A stretch of DNA of 64,000 nucleotides from Petunia secreta (Eukaryota > Streptophyta > Magnoliopsida > Solanales > Solanaceae): positions 39,632,001 to 39,696,000 of the forward strand of contig JARKIP010000035.1 in the NCBI GenBank assembly GCA_029990175.1. The letters run 5' to 3'. Numbering within the stretch: position 1 is the stretch's first letter; each line of letters opens with the position of its first letter. Below are positions 41,765 to 53,929 of the stretch, in pieces. The notes beneath the pieces are model-generated. The model did not search any database. It saw nothing but the letters and a program-made list of their open reading frames with translations, and had not been told where the DNA came from. The position numbers and the translations under genes are program-made.

Positions 41765-43209
41765 CTCAGTAGGCAAGAAATAACTACTTACTCAAAAATA
41801 TTTAAGTTAGACAGGGAAATGGTAGGTAACGGTATATAACACATTAAAATGTACAGATAGCCAAGTAGCAGTCATACACAAACATTCATAAGGATATGAA
41901 ATGAATGCAATCATAATATAAGGGGGTCACATGTTCCCACTGAATGGAGCGGAATTCTCCTACTCCGGGACGGAATCCTCCTACCCACAATATGATGCAA
42001 GGAGCAGAATCCTCCTACTCCTAGGGTGGAATCCACCTGCCCTCAGATGACATAACAACCAGAAATAAAAAAAAACCAAAAAAATACATAACAAGGCTAT
42101 GGCGTAATAACTATGCCATGTCGGCAGCTATTCACGTAAACAACGCATGAATAGATCATCCAAAGGCCGTCAAAGAAGTGGATAAAATAACCTACCTCGA
42201 GTCCTGGGTTAGGATAGCTACTGAATAACTTCCTTTCCTGTCCGATGTCCCTCAGAAAATTCCTTTCTGAGCCAAAGAAACACATTTGCACTTATAAGCG
42301 CAAGAAGAAAGAGTATTTAGCCTTTAGACAATGAAAGAAGAAAAATTACCAAAATACCCCTTGGCCGGGCTTAGCTGAAAACCAATAAAATATATATTTT
42401 CGGACTCCTCATGATCCCACGAGTCCAATGCTATCATTATTTTAAAAATCTAAATTCAATTTTATCAAATTTCCTAATTTCATAATTTTTAGGGTCCTAA
42501 CCCAATTTTCCAATTCAATTTCAAGAGATTCTAGTGCAAGAATCATGAATTAACGCGATAGAATGTTATAAGATCAATACCTAATAACTTTTGATGGATT
42601 TGGCTCTGAAAAGTCAGCTTACATGGACTTAGAATGCTCTGGTTTTGAAAGTGAAGAAAATGATATTACTGAAGCTTTTATACTGTAAAATAGCAGCTTA
42701 CTAAGCTGCTTTCGCACCAGCAACCGCTGTGCTGTTTTTGGGTTCAAATGGGATCTTAAAAAGCTCGAAGTGACCCCAAATTTTTCACACAAGTCATACA
42801 AGACTTGTGTGACATTCTCGCGAAGAAGGAACTCGAATCGGATCAGTAGAACTCAAGATATGGCTTCAACCGAAAGAGGTCGATTTCTTAAATTTTGAAA
42901 TTTTAGCAAAACTCACCAGACAACCTCGGAATTTACTTATGAAAGTTGCTACAGACCATAAATGACCATAAGAACCTAACGCAACTTTCAGATTTCAAAT
43001 CGGAGCTCATTTTCTCACATCGAGCTCGCAAAATCTCTTTTAAGATTTACCGACAACTGAAACGGAGACCTTCTCAAAATCCTACTAAACGAAGTCCGAA
43101 TCAGCTCAAATTTTACAGACAGGTCCTAATGGACCTTACAGAGCTTTTAAGACTATTGGCATGCTAATCAAAGTCCTAACTTCCAAAACGACTACCTAAG
43201 GTCGTTTCA
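41765..43209 (-). repeat. E3 5' LTR, truncated
   Basis: Aligns with the left LTR from its right end down to the point equivalent to about 35245, then jumps straight into gag sequence. About 490 bp of the LTR 3' end, the primer-binding site and the leader are missing. CTCAGT at the junction occurs on the LTR side too, so the deletion may have used microhomology. A TATAAAAG box is kept near 42670. Confidence 0.85.
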
Positions 43210-43214
43210 AACAC

Positions 43215-44880
43215 GCTGTCAAGTTTGAGCATTCTTTGAACCTTTATATTCTAATACGTATGCTGTCTATGCCAGTGTTTTCTTGATATAATTCCAATCG
43301 TTAGAATCTATGATAGTTTGAAGTTAACTATGATTGTTCCATATATTTTGCACTGCACTTGGTCACTTATCCTGTTTAATGCACAGTTTCAATGATCACA
43401 TGACTTCTCCTAGTCTAAAATATTGATTAACATGATTCAAGGATCCGAATTTGTTCAACTTGCACTTTTTGATTGGTACTTGAATGGAATCTGTTTTGGC
43501 AATTGGCATTGTATCAATTAGAGTCTTGATTGGAATCTGTTAGAACAATCCATAATTTTGAACCCAAAATAGCTTAAGACATGTTTGTCCATTGATTTTC
43601 TTGAACTTGGACTCCATTACCAGTAAGGATTAGGAGATCTGCTGCCTAGAATTTTGCTTGTGTGATTAATCCAAAATTTAGGGATTCTAATGTGGTCTAT
43701 ATTTGGAAAGGATGCTAGGGAATCTTTGTTAATTCCGGAAGACAATATTGCTTTACCATATTTGCATTACCTTTTTGAATTCAAATCCCTACTGACATAC
43801 CTATATAAACCTATGTATATTTCATTTTAACACACACTGAAATTAAAGACAACATACACACATAGAACACACACACGACTGAAAAATCTTCTCCTCCTAG
43901 TTACTCTGAAAATTCTCACTGTTCCTTTTTAAATTTGTCATTGGAAAGAGAGGCTTTGACAGGTTTGTGAAGGTTTCTAATTGGTTGCATTGTCACTGCT
44001 TCTCTTTAGCTTGTTTATTCACAAAGATAGAACATGGATACAACTTCCTTTTCACCTTATAAGGATGTAAAGAGTGATACTTGGTTCTGTGCTTTGTGTG
44101 CTACTATGTGGGCCTCCTTTTGGCCATCTAATTCTGTTTGCAGGTTCTTTGGGATAGCCCTAAGGACTATACCCTGATTTTCTTGTTAATGGGCATACAT
44201 GGATGTTGGAAAGGGAAAAATGCCATATGCTGCTAATTACTCATGTACAGGGATGAGGGGCTGCCTAAGAATTAGCCTAAAACAGAGCACAAACCAATTA
44301 ATTCTTTGTAGTAAAAGGCCTTCTATTACTGTCATCTTAACATAGTCCTGCCCCTATGTGTTTTCTATATTTGTAAGGACTCCTTTCCTGTATCTATATT
44401 TGTTCATCACTTCTTGGCTATTCAGGGGCCCTTTCTAACCTTTCCCTCTTTATTTGAATGCATCATACTTAAATAAACTGGTAACTTTGCATGAGAATCA
44501 AGTTTAACTGATAACTGGACGTTGGCATCAGCACATCTATGATATGTTATAACCAAAGCTCAACCTGGAAGTATTTGATTTAAATGTTCGCATGAGAAAT
44601 CTGAAATTTCGATAACAGGGGCCTGTCGTGTATTGACTGCTGAAAATTGGACTAGTTCTGTAAAAAGCTAAGCTGCTCCTTTTGAATTTATGACATAGGC
44701 ACAATCACCATTTTTAACGAAATGGCCTACCTATATGTTTAAACTGATTTTTGCAAAAGCCTATATCTCCTATACACTAATATAATAGTGTATATGGGAG
44801 TATAAATTTAGGGGTCGATTATACATGTATATACATATTTTTGAAAGCTTAACTACTATCACTTAACATGATTATTGCAT
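43215..44880 (+). repeat. E5 5' LTR, second part, and leader
   Basis: Continues E5 after the E3 target duplication. A CTATATAAACC box near 43800 is a plausible promoter, followed by an AC-rich start region (CACACACTGAAATT, ACACACACGACTG). The LTR end and primer-binding site were not located because the other LTR copy is cut off by E4. Confidence 0.6.
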
Positions 44881-44883
44881 GCC

Positions 44884-45816
44884 TATATAGTATTCTTCAA
44901 CTGATTTAGACCCTTGTTTCAACTCAAAGAGTTTTTGAAGTTGTTCATGCTAATATTTGGAATTCACATACATGACATCCATTACTCTCTTCAACTGCAT
45001 CCATGTGGTGACCTCGGGATAAGCATTCCTTCATCTCAGTCTTTTGTCAGCCTCCCACCATGTTGATGCATAAGCCTCGAACGAAGCAATAGCATGTGCA
45101 GCTTTTCTCTCTTTTGGTCATCTAATTTGTTTTGAATATTCGTTCAAGTCGAATCTTCCAATCAAGATATTATTCTGGATCACTAGTTCCTCTGAAAGGT
45201 GGAATAGTGGCCTTGAAACTGTTCAAGTTTGAATCACGAGCACCTCGGATCGGCTCCGGATACTCATTATAATAGTCATCAGCCTCATGCTCAAAATATC
45301 GATCAACATTTGCAGCTCGGCCACGACCTCGTTTAACCTACCTTCGTTGAAGAAACGGTAGCTCACACTCAGCTTCGACCTCGGAAAATTCTCCTTAATC
45401 GACCCCTTTATCAACGACCACAACTTGTCTTCGGACCATTGGAAGTGGCAAATTTCACCTTGGGGAATGCCTAAGTGTTGATGACCAGCTTGGGGATTGC
45501 CCAAGTTTTGTTGTTGCTCTTGGGGATTGCCCAAGTGTTGTGCAGCTTGGGGATTGCCCATAGCTTCATTTCGAATAGCCTCGTTCTTCAACCGTTGTTG
45601 TCGAACAAGCTCAGCAAATTGCTCCGGTTTCATAGGAGTGGAGTTGCTAGTTCCAGCGCAAGACCTAAGTAAGGCCACGGAAACACTCCCTTGCTCGAGG
45701 TTAGCTACTCGAGCACTCACTCCTTTCACCTCGGCACTGAGGCCTTGTATCGCAGCCATGAGATCGTCTAACGACACCCGGGGCGCTGTAATGCCCTTCT
45801 CTCCATTTCCAGCCAT
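44884..45816 (-). pseudogene. E6 gag fragment
   Basis: Starts at ATG 45816 (MAGNGEKGI). It has a coiled N-terminal part, then MKPEQFAELVRQQRLKNEAI and four LGNPQ-type pentapeptides (45570-45465), then the gag core. A frameshift near 45360-45220 breaks it. It continues as a reverse-strand match to the E2 gag at 26800-27180 until truncation. Only the first third of the polyprotein remains. Confidence 0.8.
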
Positions 45817-47022
45817 TGCACCTGCACAAATCAAATACAAAAAATAAAGTGTTAAGGTTAGAAATCACCTCAAGTACTCCCTCACTTTTATTGGGTGGCG
45901 CTCGGGTCCACTCAAATTTTGGGTAAGGTTTTGGTCACTCAAAGAACTTGTTAACAGTGGCTTCGTCGGATTCATCAATGTCCTCTAAGATCGTTCAAGT
46001 TCGACAATAGTCAATAACTCTTCGGGAAGAGTGAAGTGATGTTCGACTCGACGGAACGAACACTATTTAAACTTTGCTCGGGATGTCAAAAAATTTTCTA
46101 CCAAATTTGGACTTCGGTCACCCCTCGCACGAATTCCTAAAAGCTCAAATACATTAGCACGACCTCGAGTAGAAGAAATTACTCCAGAGATCCACCAACG
46201 AGAATTTTTGACCAAAAAGAAAAGTGAGAACCTAGGAGAATCCTCGGACACGTCACCTCTGTACGGTCAGAAGTGTTCCCTCCTTGGTACAGATTAGGGT
46301 TTAACCTTATCCACTTTTCTTTTTCCTTGGAGACAAAGTTTTCTCCTGGGGTTTTGGCACGGTGCCTTTCCCTTTCTTCTTCAATGGAACAATGAACTTA
46401 GCTTCGATGTATGGACAACCTTTCAAACTTTGTTCACAATCCACGGACACAAGATTCAGCTCAAGATTTAGGTCGTCTTCGGTAAATTCAACGTCAGAGA
46501 AATTTAAGTTTCCAGTCGAGCTAAGATCACAGCTTTACTTGTCGGTACACTGTTACAATGTAACAATTTTTCCGGTGTACGGACGGTGGCTATTCGACTG
46601 AACTTTGGATTTGAAGCACAAAACTTTGACCCAAATCAACTAAAACCACCAGTCTTCGATAATCAACAACCAAAACACGACTGAGATTTTATAACATCAC
46701 CACCACGATAAACAGTCCAAAAATCATCAAAAAACCCTAGTCGAATGATGATGTACGACGGGTACTTGTTCAATTCATGAGACGATAGTGAATCCGAAAC
46801 TTTGGTTATTTTAATCCAATCAACCATCAACAACACAAATTTTTTTTGAATTTTTCTTTTCACTTTTTTTTTGTAAAATAAGAACACCAACAGTAACAAT
46901 ACAAGAATAATAACAAGAACACGAAACGAAAGACAAAAGATACAAACGCACGATAAAATAAAGATAACATCGAATAGGATTTGGGGTTGTAAGAACAAGC
47001 CCAAACCGTGCTCTGATACCAA
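45817..47022 (-). other. E6 leader and primer-binding site
   Basis: Leader without supported genes. At its right end (47006-47022) the minus strand reads TTGGTATCAGAGCACGG, an initiator tRNA-Met binding site. Confidence 0.75.
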
Positions 47023-47024
47023 GA

Positions 47025-47691
47025 TGGTGCAAACTAATCGGAGATTAGGCTTAGCAATAAAAAACAACAGCGGAAAAACAAAGATAGAAGCTTGACACTG
47101 CTTTTCTTGCTAGAACGGCACTGAGGAACTGGTCTCGATATGATTCTAGTAGAAGGAAAGAGTACCTAATCTATGCAACAATCCTCAAGAGGACAATGCC
47201 TCTTGCAAACTAAATGATCAAAGAGGAATTGGTCAATCGGATTCACCGAAAGCCACAAGTTTCGAGAGACCCCATCGGGTTTGCTCACCTCTGAGATAAA
47301 CGAGAAAGTGCTCACGGCTACTCTCATTCAATACTCAATACTCAAAATCTAAGTCTTTACAAATGAAATGGAAAGGACTTTATATAGACAATACTAAGGG
47401 AAAAATAGCAAAACGGTCACATACGACCAATAAGAATAAGCCACGGAGTGGCTGACTAAGCTATGTGTTTGATCACTTAAAGTCGAACACTTGATTTTTG
47501 GATGCTCTCCCTTTGGTTGCTTTCAATGCTCGGCATCATTGTGAGGTGTTCGGTCGCTTCCTTTTATTCAAACATATGAGCTCGAACACTTGAACTCGGA
47601 CGCTCTTCCTTCGGTTGGTTGTTTGCTTTACTGTTCAGCGTCGATGCTGAGTGTTCGATTGCTCCCTTCTTTGGGCTCGATCTTGTAGATG
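47025..47691 (-). repeat. E6 LTR
   Basis: About 667 bp between the primer-binding site and resumed E5 gag. Left end TGGTGCAAAC, right end ...GATGACACC. The last base of the expected inverted terminus appears altered. The minus-strand TATA-like TATATAAAG is near 47390. Confidence 0.7.
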
Positions 47692-47699
47692 ACACCTTC

Positions 47700-48793
47700 G
47701 AATACTCTCCTACCCATAACCACTATTACCAAACACCACCCCTATCATACCCATATGTTCCACAATCACCCACTTAACCAGTCTACAACACACGGCCCAT
47801 CTTCCAAAATCCACCTCCACAAAGACCACCATATCCAATAAGCCCAAACAATAGAAATACCAACCCTTACCCGCCAAGACCTCGTATAGAATACAACCCA
47901 AGACCCAATAGAAACTATACCCCATTAGCCAAATTCCGTACCCAGCTATTTGAAAGACTCAAACCAGCAGGCAACATACAACCCGTCCCATTCAAAATGC
48001 CCTATAGAATGTCACCCTTCTTCGACCAAACCAAAACTTGTGCCAACCATTCTGGGGGACTTGGTAACATCACAAAAAAGTGCTATGCTCTAAGAGACAA
48101 AATATAAGACCTAATCGATCAAAAGATGATTTACTTGAAGGCACCAAATGTGAAAAATAATCCTTTGCCTGATCACAGAGATAATAGGGTGAACTTGATC
48201 GAGTTAGACGAAGAATGTAACTTAGAAGGAACCTTTGTCAAGGAAAAAGAAGCTGCACCAACATCCGCTTCTATTGCCCAAGCAGCTAAAGCACAAGAGC
48301 CTATCGAAGTAGAGGTGGCTCCAAAATTCTACATTGACGTAGTCCCTCCCTACAATGACAAAGTAGTACCATGGGATTATGAAACAGAGAAGAAAGCCAA
48401 GCCAGTATCGAGACTGTTGCGGCACAAGAGATGACTAGGAGTGGTAAGATCTACACTCCAGAGCATCTTGTTCAAGGTAGACGAGGCACCATCGAGGAGG
48501 AGTCTGAGGAGTTGTGGAAGAAAGTTCAAGCAAAAGAATATTTCGTGGTTGAACATTTGAGCAAGACTCCTGCACAAATCTCTGTTCTGGCTTTACTTGT
48601 CAAATCAGAGAGCCACCGAAATGCCTTGATGGAAGTGTTAGATGAAGCATATGTCTCGGTGGACACCACAGTTGAGAACTTGGCAAGCATGATTGGGCAA
48701 GTTATGGAGTCCAATCAAATTGCCTTCCACGAAGATGAGCTACCATCGGAAGGATTGAGTCATAACAAGGCCTTGCATGTCACCATCAAATGA
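47700..48793 (+). pseudogene. E5 gag fragment (5' part lost)
   Basis: Begins in a Pro/Tyr/Asn-rich region (about 47720-47900), then PLAKFRTQLFERLKPAGNIQPV and a zinc-knuckle-like CANHSGGLGNITKKCYAL. It goes on through NVKNNPLPDHRDNRVNLIEL to 48434 and, in another frame, to 48793. The gag N-terminus is missing to the left, where E6 lies. Stops and frameshifts are present near 48107 and 48432. Confidence 0.75.
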
Positions 48794-50142
48794 AAAGACT
48801 GGTTTGTGGGAAGAGTTCTGATTAACGAAGGGTCTGGCTTGAACATATGCCCGTTCATTACTCTAAAGAGAATGGGGGTTCATCAAAGCAAGATTAGAGA
48901 AAGTAACATGAAGGTAAAGGAATTTGATGGTTCACAAAGAAGCACCAGTGGGGAGATCGACTTAACTATCATGGTCGGTCCCATGGAATTCATTGTTAAG
49001 TTTCATGCCATAGACATCCCTTCTTCTAATAACTCGTTGCTAGGAAGTCCCTGGATTCACATGGCTGGGGCAGTGCCTTCTATCCTACACCAGACAGTGA
49101 AGTTCGAATTGGAAAACAAAGACATTGTAGTGTTTGGCGAAGGGAGCAACTCCATTTACAATGAACAAACCATACCAGCAATTGAGGGGAACACTCTTGA
49201 CGGACAGACCTTCTATATTGTGGAGCTTGTGGGAGCAGTGCAGCGTAGCCGATGAGGATACCGCAAAAACTACAACAACAGTTGGAATCCCAATAAGAAA
49301 ACCATTGACACAATCCAAGGAGGATATACTGCACTCTTAACTCCTAAACTCATCAATGCACCACTAGGGACTGAGGAGAAAAGGAGAAATTTCTACAGCT
49401 CTTATTTGAATGGTCAAGGCAAAGGCTATGAAGGGAGAAACTTGGTTTGGGAACCTGTGATATTTGACTGGGGTGTGCCTTCACATAAATTTTATGAGAC
49501 CATACTTTCCAAAATAGAGAAGCAACCTGTGTACTCACCCAATGCTCATCCTGACTGGAAGCGCATTTCTGAAGAAACAAGGGGAAAGTAAGTATGGCTA
49601 CCAAAAATACCCAAACCTGAACCTATGGAGGTGGTGATTGAAAAGCCATACGTACTCCCACAGCCTGAAAAGTAGCCTTGAGACTGGGTTATAGGCATTA
49701 TGATAAGGCAAGGCTATGACCCTAGAAAAGGTTTGGGCAAGAACTTAGATGGCATGATTGAACCAATTTAAATTGTGATGAGGCCCGACAACAAGAAAGC
49801 CGGCATAGGATACATTATGACTTATGATAAGAGCATGGAAGAAGCTTTGCTGGACTTCAAGTATTACAAGAGAAGCATCAAAACTCTCCTGCATATTTTT
49901 GTCTCGTCTGGCTACTTGGATACTCGTAAGGGCGAGGTATCTGCAGCACAAGAGGTTAAGCCGAAGATTGCGTATGCTGAAGAAGACTTGCTGGCAGGCA
50001 TGCAAAAGTTGTTCCTATCTGACGAAGACTGCTGTGTGATCCTAGAAGAGCATGTTGAATCTCCTAGCCTTGCAAAAGCTGAATCTGGAGCTGCACTGAA
50101 CAACTGGACCAGCAACCTAGCCCGAGCTTATCGCGGACCTTG
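48794..50142 (+). pseudogene. E5 protease and G-patch-like region (broken)
   Basis: A protease-like domain runs 48800-49255. Its active-site region reads RVLINEGSGLNICPF, with Asn-Glu in place of the usual Asp, and the second block is LGSPWIHMAGAVPS. After stops the text has YEGRNLVWEPVIFDWGVP, then GYDPRKGLGKNLDGMIEPI near 49710-49770, a glycine pattern like a G-patch. It ends with an acidic tail to the probable splice site at 50142. G-patch proteins bind RNA helicases; a role here is inference. Confidence 0.7.
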
Positions 50143-50352
50143 GTAGAGCTGGGGATAGAGCTTATTTATGTTTTATAAAATAAAACCCGACCTCGAGTCG
50201 TGGAGCTTGCATTTTTCTTTTTATTTTCCTTTTCTTTTTAAAAAATGTTTCCCTACAAACTTTGTTTTGCAAGGATTCATAAATAAAACATTGCTCTGTT
50301 TTCCTTCTTATTCTGTTTTAATCTTTTAATTATGCAATATTTCAATTTTCAG
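50143..50352 (+). other. Probable E5 intron between protease and RT
   Basis: A 210-bp very AT-rich segment with GTAGAG at its start, a long T-rich tract and TTTTCAG at its end. Joining 50142 to 50353 keeps the reading frame into the RT frame at 50645. Reading through instead hits TAG at 50144. Ogre elements are known for an intron at this place, which supports the call. Confidence 0.65.
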
Positions 50353-52200
50353 CATTCAAACTAATAATTTCATTGAGTCCGCAACTGCAACGTGTAACAA
50401 AACTACAGAGCTTAAGGAACCTGATTTTGACTATGATGAGTTTGATAAAGCAACACAAGAGGAAATTGAAATATTTGAAAATAAGCCTAAACAAAATCTA
50501 GAAGAGACTAAGATGATAAATCTTAGAGATGATAAAACAGTAAAAGAGACAAGGATCAGTGTATATCACATCGTAGAAGATAGAAAGTAATACATTGAAT
50601 GTCTTAAAGAATATGAGGATGTATTTGCATGGTCGTAAGATGACATGACTAGCATAAGTACGGATGTGGTAGCCCACAAATTGCCCATCAATCCAGGCTT
50701 CCCGCCAGTCAAGCAAAAAGCCCAAACTTTCAAATCATCTTCCTTGGTGAAAATCGGAGAAGAAGTAACCAAACAACTCAATGCAGGGATTTTGAAAATA
50801 GTCAAATACCTAACTTGGTTAGCCAACATTGTCCTAGTGCCAAAGAATGACGGAAAACTCATAGTTTGTGTAGACTACAAGATCTGAATAGATCCAGCCC
50901 AAAAGATTATTTTCTTTTACCAAATATACACATCTTGATTGACAATTGTGTGAAGCATGAAGTGCAGTCTTTCGTGTATTGCTTCGCAGGCTACCATCAA
51001 GTACTTATGGATGAGGAGGATGCCGAGAAGACAGCTTTTACTACGTCTTGCGCGACCTACTTCTACAAGGTGATGCCGTTTGGATGGAATAATGCTGGGG
51101 AAACTTACATGAGGGCAATGACTACGATGTTCCATGATCTGATGCACAAAGAAATTGAAGTATATGTTGATGATATGATCATTAAATCAAAGAAAAGCTC
51201 AGAATATCTAGATAATTTGCGCAAGTTTCTCCATCGCTTGTCTAGATACAATTTGAAACTGAATCTATCGAAGCGTGCTTTCGGTGTTCCAGCGGGAAAG
51301 CTTTTGGGTTTCATTGTCAGCAGAAGAGGCATTGAATTAGACCCAGCCAAGATTAAAGCCATCAAAGAAATGCCACCACCGAAGAGTAAGAAAGAGGTTA
51401 TGAGCTTCTTGGGACGACTTAACTACATCAATCGATTCATAGCTCAATCTACGATCATTTGTGAACAAATTATCAAGCTATTGAAGAAAGATGCAGCGAT
51501 CGAGTAGACGGAGGATTTTCAAAAAGCATTTGACTGGATAACGGAGTATCTGTCTCGCCCACCCGTGCTAGTTCCACCCGAACTTGGGTGACCTTGGTTC
51601 TTATAGTTGTCTGTGGTAGACTCAGCATTTGGATGTGTATTGGGACAACACGACTCAACTGGAAGAAAGGAGCAAGTAATATACTATTTGAGTAAGAAGT
51701 TCACTCCCTATGAAGCCAAGTACACACTTCTGGAGCGCACTTGCTGTGCATTAACTTGGGCAACGCAAAAGTTGAGACAATACTTGACATCCTATGCAAC
51801 TTTGCTGATATCAAGGATGGATCCTCTCAAGTATATCTTTCAGAAGCCGATGCTTACCTGGAAGTTGGCCAAATGGCGAATGCTACTCAGCGAGTTCGAC
51901 ATCACTTTGTCACTCAAAAGGCAGTGAAAGCTCAAGCCTTAGCAGACCATGTGGCCGAGAATCTTGTATATGATGATTATGAACCTCTGCACACCTATTT
52001 CCCAGACGAAGTAGTCATGTTCATGGGGGAAGATATCGCAGAGGAATACGGCGGTTGGAGATTATTCTTTGATGGAGCGGTGAACTTCAAAGGAGTCCGT
52101 ATTGGAGCAGTACTAGTCTCTGAAACTGGTCAACATTATCCTATGATGGCCAAACTGAGATTCCTGCAACAATAACATGGCGGAATATGAAGCTTGCATC
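50353..52200 (+). pseudogene. E5 reverse transcriptase and RNase H (broken)
   Basis: Leads in with an acidic linker (FDYDEFDKATQEEIEIFE) and nonsense codons near 50588 and 50636. RT blocks: INPGFPPVKQKAQ, LANIVLVPKNDGK, a frameshift near 50880, then DLNRSSPKDYF, MPFGWNNAGETYMRAM and an intact catalytic YVDDMIIKSK near 51160. RNase H follows after TAG 51505 (SVVDSAFGCVLGQHD, 51607 on), with another shift near 51900. Confidence 0.85.
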
Positions 52201-53779
52201 TTGGGTCTTAGAATGGCGGTAGACATAGACATATAAGAGCTGTTAGCAATAGGAGATTTTGATTTGTTGATTCATCAATTTCGAGGAAAATAGACGGCAA
52301 ATAATTCCAAAATATTACCGTACCTCGAGCGCATAAAAGAGTTGAAGAAAAGGTTTACCAAGATCGAGTTCCGGCATGTACCTAGGCTACAAAATGAATT
52401 CGCAGACGCTTTGGCCATCATATCCTCGATGATCAAGCATCCTGACAAGAACTACATTGATTCACTATATGTGGCAGTGAGAGATCAACCAGCACATTGT
52501 TATCATGTGGAGGAAGAATTGGATGGACAGCCTTGGTTCTATGACATTAAGAGATTTCTCAAAGACGACACTTACCCAAAAGATGCAACAAACCTTCAAA
52601 AGAAGACGTTGAGAAGATTGGAAAGTGGTTTCTTTTTTAACAGCAAAGTCTTATACAAAAGAACACCTAATCTAGGTCTGCTGAGATGTGTAGATGCAAA
52701 AGAAGCTGCGAGACTTTTAGAAGAAATACACTATGGGACGTGCGACCCCCATATGAATGGTTTTGTGTTCGCAAAGAAGATCTTAAGGCTGGATATTTCT
52801 GGATGATAATGGAGCATGATTGCATAAAGCATGCAAAGAGGTGTCATCAATGCCAAGTCCACGGAGACATGATTCGAGTACCTCCCAGCGAGTTGAATGT
52901 TATGAGTTTGCCTTGGCCCTTTGCCGCCTAGGGAATGGTTGTTAGAGGACCTATCAAACCCGCCGCCTCGAATGGATGCCGTTTTATATTGGTGGCCATT
53001 GATTACTTTACCAAATAGGTAGAAGCGGCCTCATACAAGTCAGTGACAAAGAAAGTGGTGGCAAACTTCGTTCATGACAAGATGATCTGTAAATTCGGCA
53101 TCTCCGAGTCAATCATCACTCACAATGGGTCTAATCTTAATATTGACTTGATGAAAGCAACCTGTGAAGATTTCAAGATCAAACATCGTAATTCCACTAC
53201 ATACAGACCTCAGATAAATAAAGCAGTCGAGGCAGCCAACAAGAATATCATAATAATACTGCACAAGATGACAGATAATTCAAAGCAATGACATGAGAAC
53301 TTACCCTATGCATTGTTAGGGTTCCGCACCACAGTGAGAACATCAACAGGAGCCACTCCTTACCTGTTAGTATATGGCACTTAAGCGGTAATACCAGCAA
53401 AAGTCGAGATATCATCTCTAAGAATTAATCAAGAAGCACAACTGAAAGATGCTGAATGGGTCAAAGAAAGGATGGAGCAGCTGGCGCTCATCGATGGCAA
53501 GAGAATGAATGCAATATGTCATGGGCAATTATATCAATAAGGATGAAAAAAGCATTTAACAAGAAAGTTCGAGAAAGGTCCTTCGTACTTGGGCAGTTAT
53601 TGTTGAAGAAGATATTCCCTAATCAAGAAGATGCAAGAGGCAAGTTTGCACCAAATTGGCAAGGGCCATACATGGTTCACCGAGTTTTGACTGGAGGAGC
53701 ACTAATACCAGTAGAGATGGACGGAGTAGTTTGGCCGAAACCAGTCGACGCAGACGCCTTCAAAAGATACAATATCTAA
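52201..53779 (+). pseudogene. E5 second RNase H and integrase (broken, catalytic residues changed)
   Basis: The second RNase H starts near 52060 (RLFFDGAVNFKGV) and continues with MAEYEACILGL, then GDFDLLIHQ where SD-D is usual, and FADALAI. Integrase has the zinc-domain Cys pair CHQC near 52845. The core reads GMVVRGP where Asp is expected, and IITHNGSNL where the second Asp is expected, while the Glu in AVEAANKN is kept. Two of three catalytic acids are gone. The end is GPYMVHRVLTGGAL to a stop at about 53777. Confidence 0.82.
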
Positions 53780-53929
53780 GAGCTTGCATTAGCTAATGGT
53801 TTTGCTATTCTGCAACATATCATCTAATCTAGAACTACGTTATGACATGATTCCCCAAGTGGAATACGTAGGCAACCTACCCAAGGTTCGGTTGCATAAA
53901 TACAAAAAATTCATTTTTCCCACGAAGTA
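53780..53929. other. E5 sequence after the pol stop
   Basis: Short non-coding link with no feature seen. Confidence 0.5.

Larger units (their letters stand above)
34750..43209 (-). mobile_element. E3: chromovirus (Tekay/Del-like), minus strand
   Basis: Flanked by a perfect AACAC duplication (34745-34749 and 43210-43214), so its insertion into the E5 LTR is clear. Left LTR is 1934 bp; the right LTR is truncated. Gag, protease, RT, RNase H, integrase and a chromodomain-like tail read right to left, broken by nonsense codons and a few frameshifts. The LTR ends (TGAAACGACC...GGGTCGTGTCA) make it a relative of copies A, A' and B. The LTRs differ at many sites, so it is older than E1. Confidence 0.92.
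44884..47691 (-). mobile_element. E6: truncated E2-related element lying within E5
   Basis: Minus strand. It has an LTR at the right (47025-47691), an initiator tRNA-Met primer-binding site, a leader and a gag N-terminal half that stops abruptly near 44884. Protease, pol and the other LTR are absent. Gag text matches E2 in order and motifs. E5 gag resumes directly at about 47700. No target duplication can be shown because one end is missing. Confidence 0.8.
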
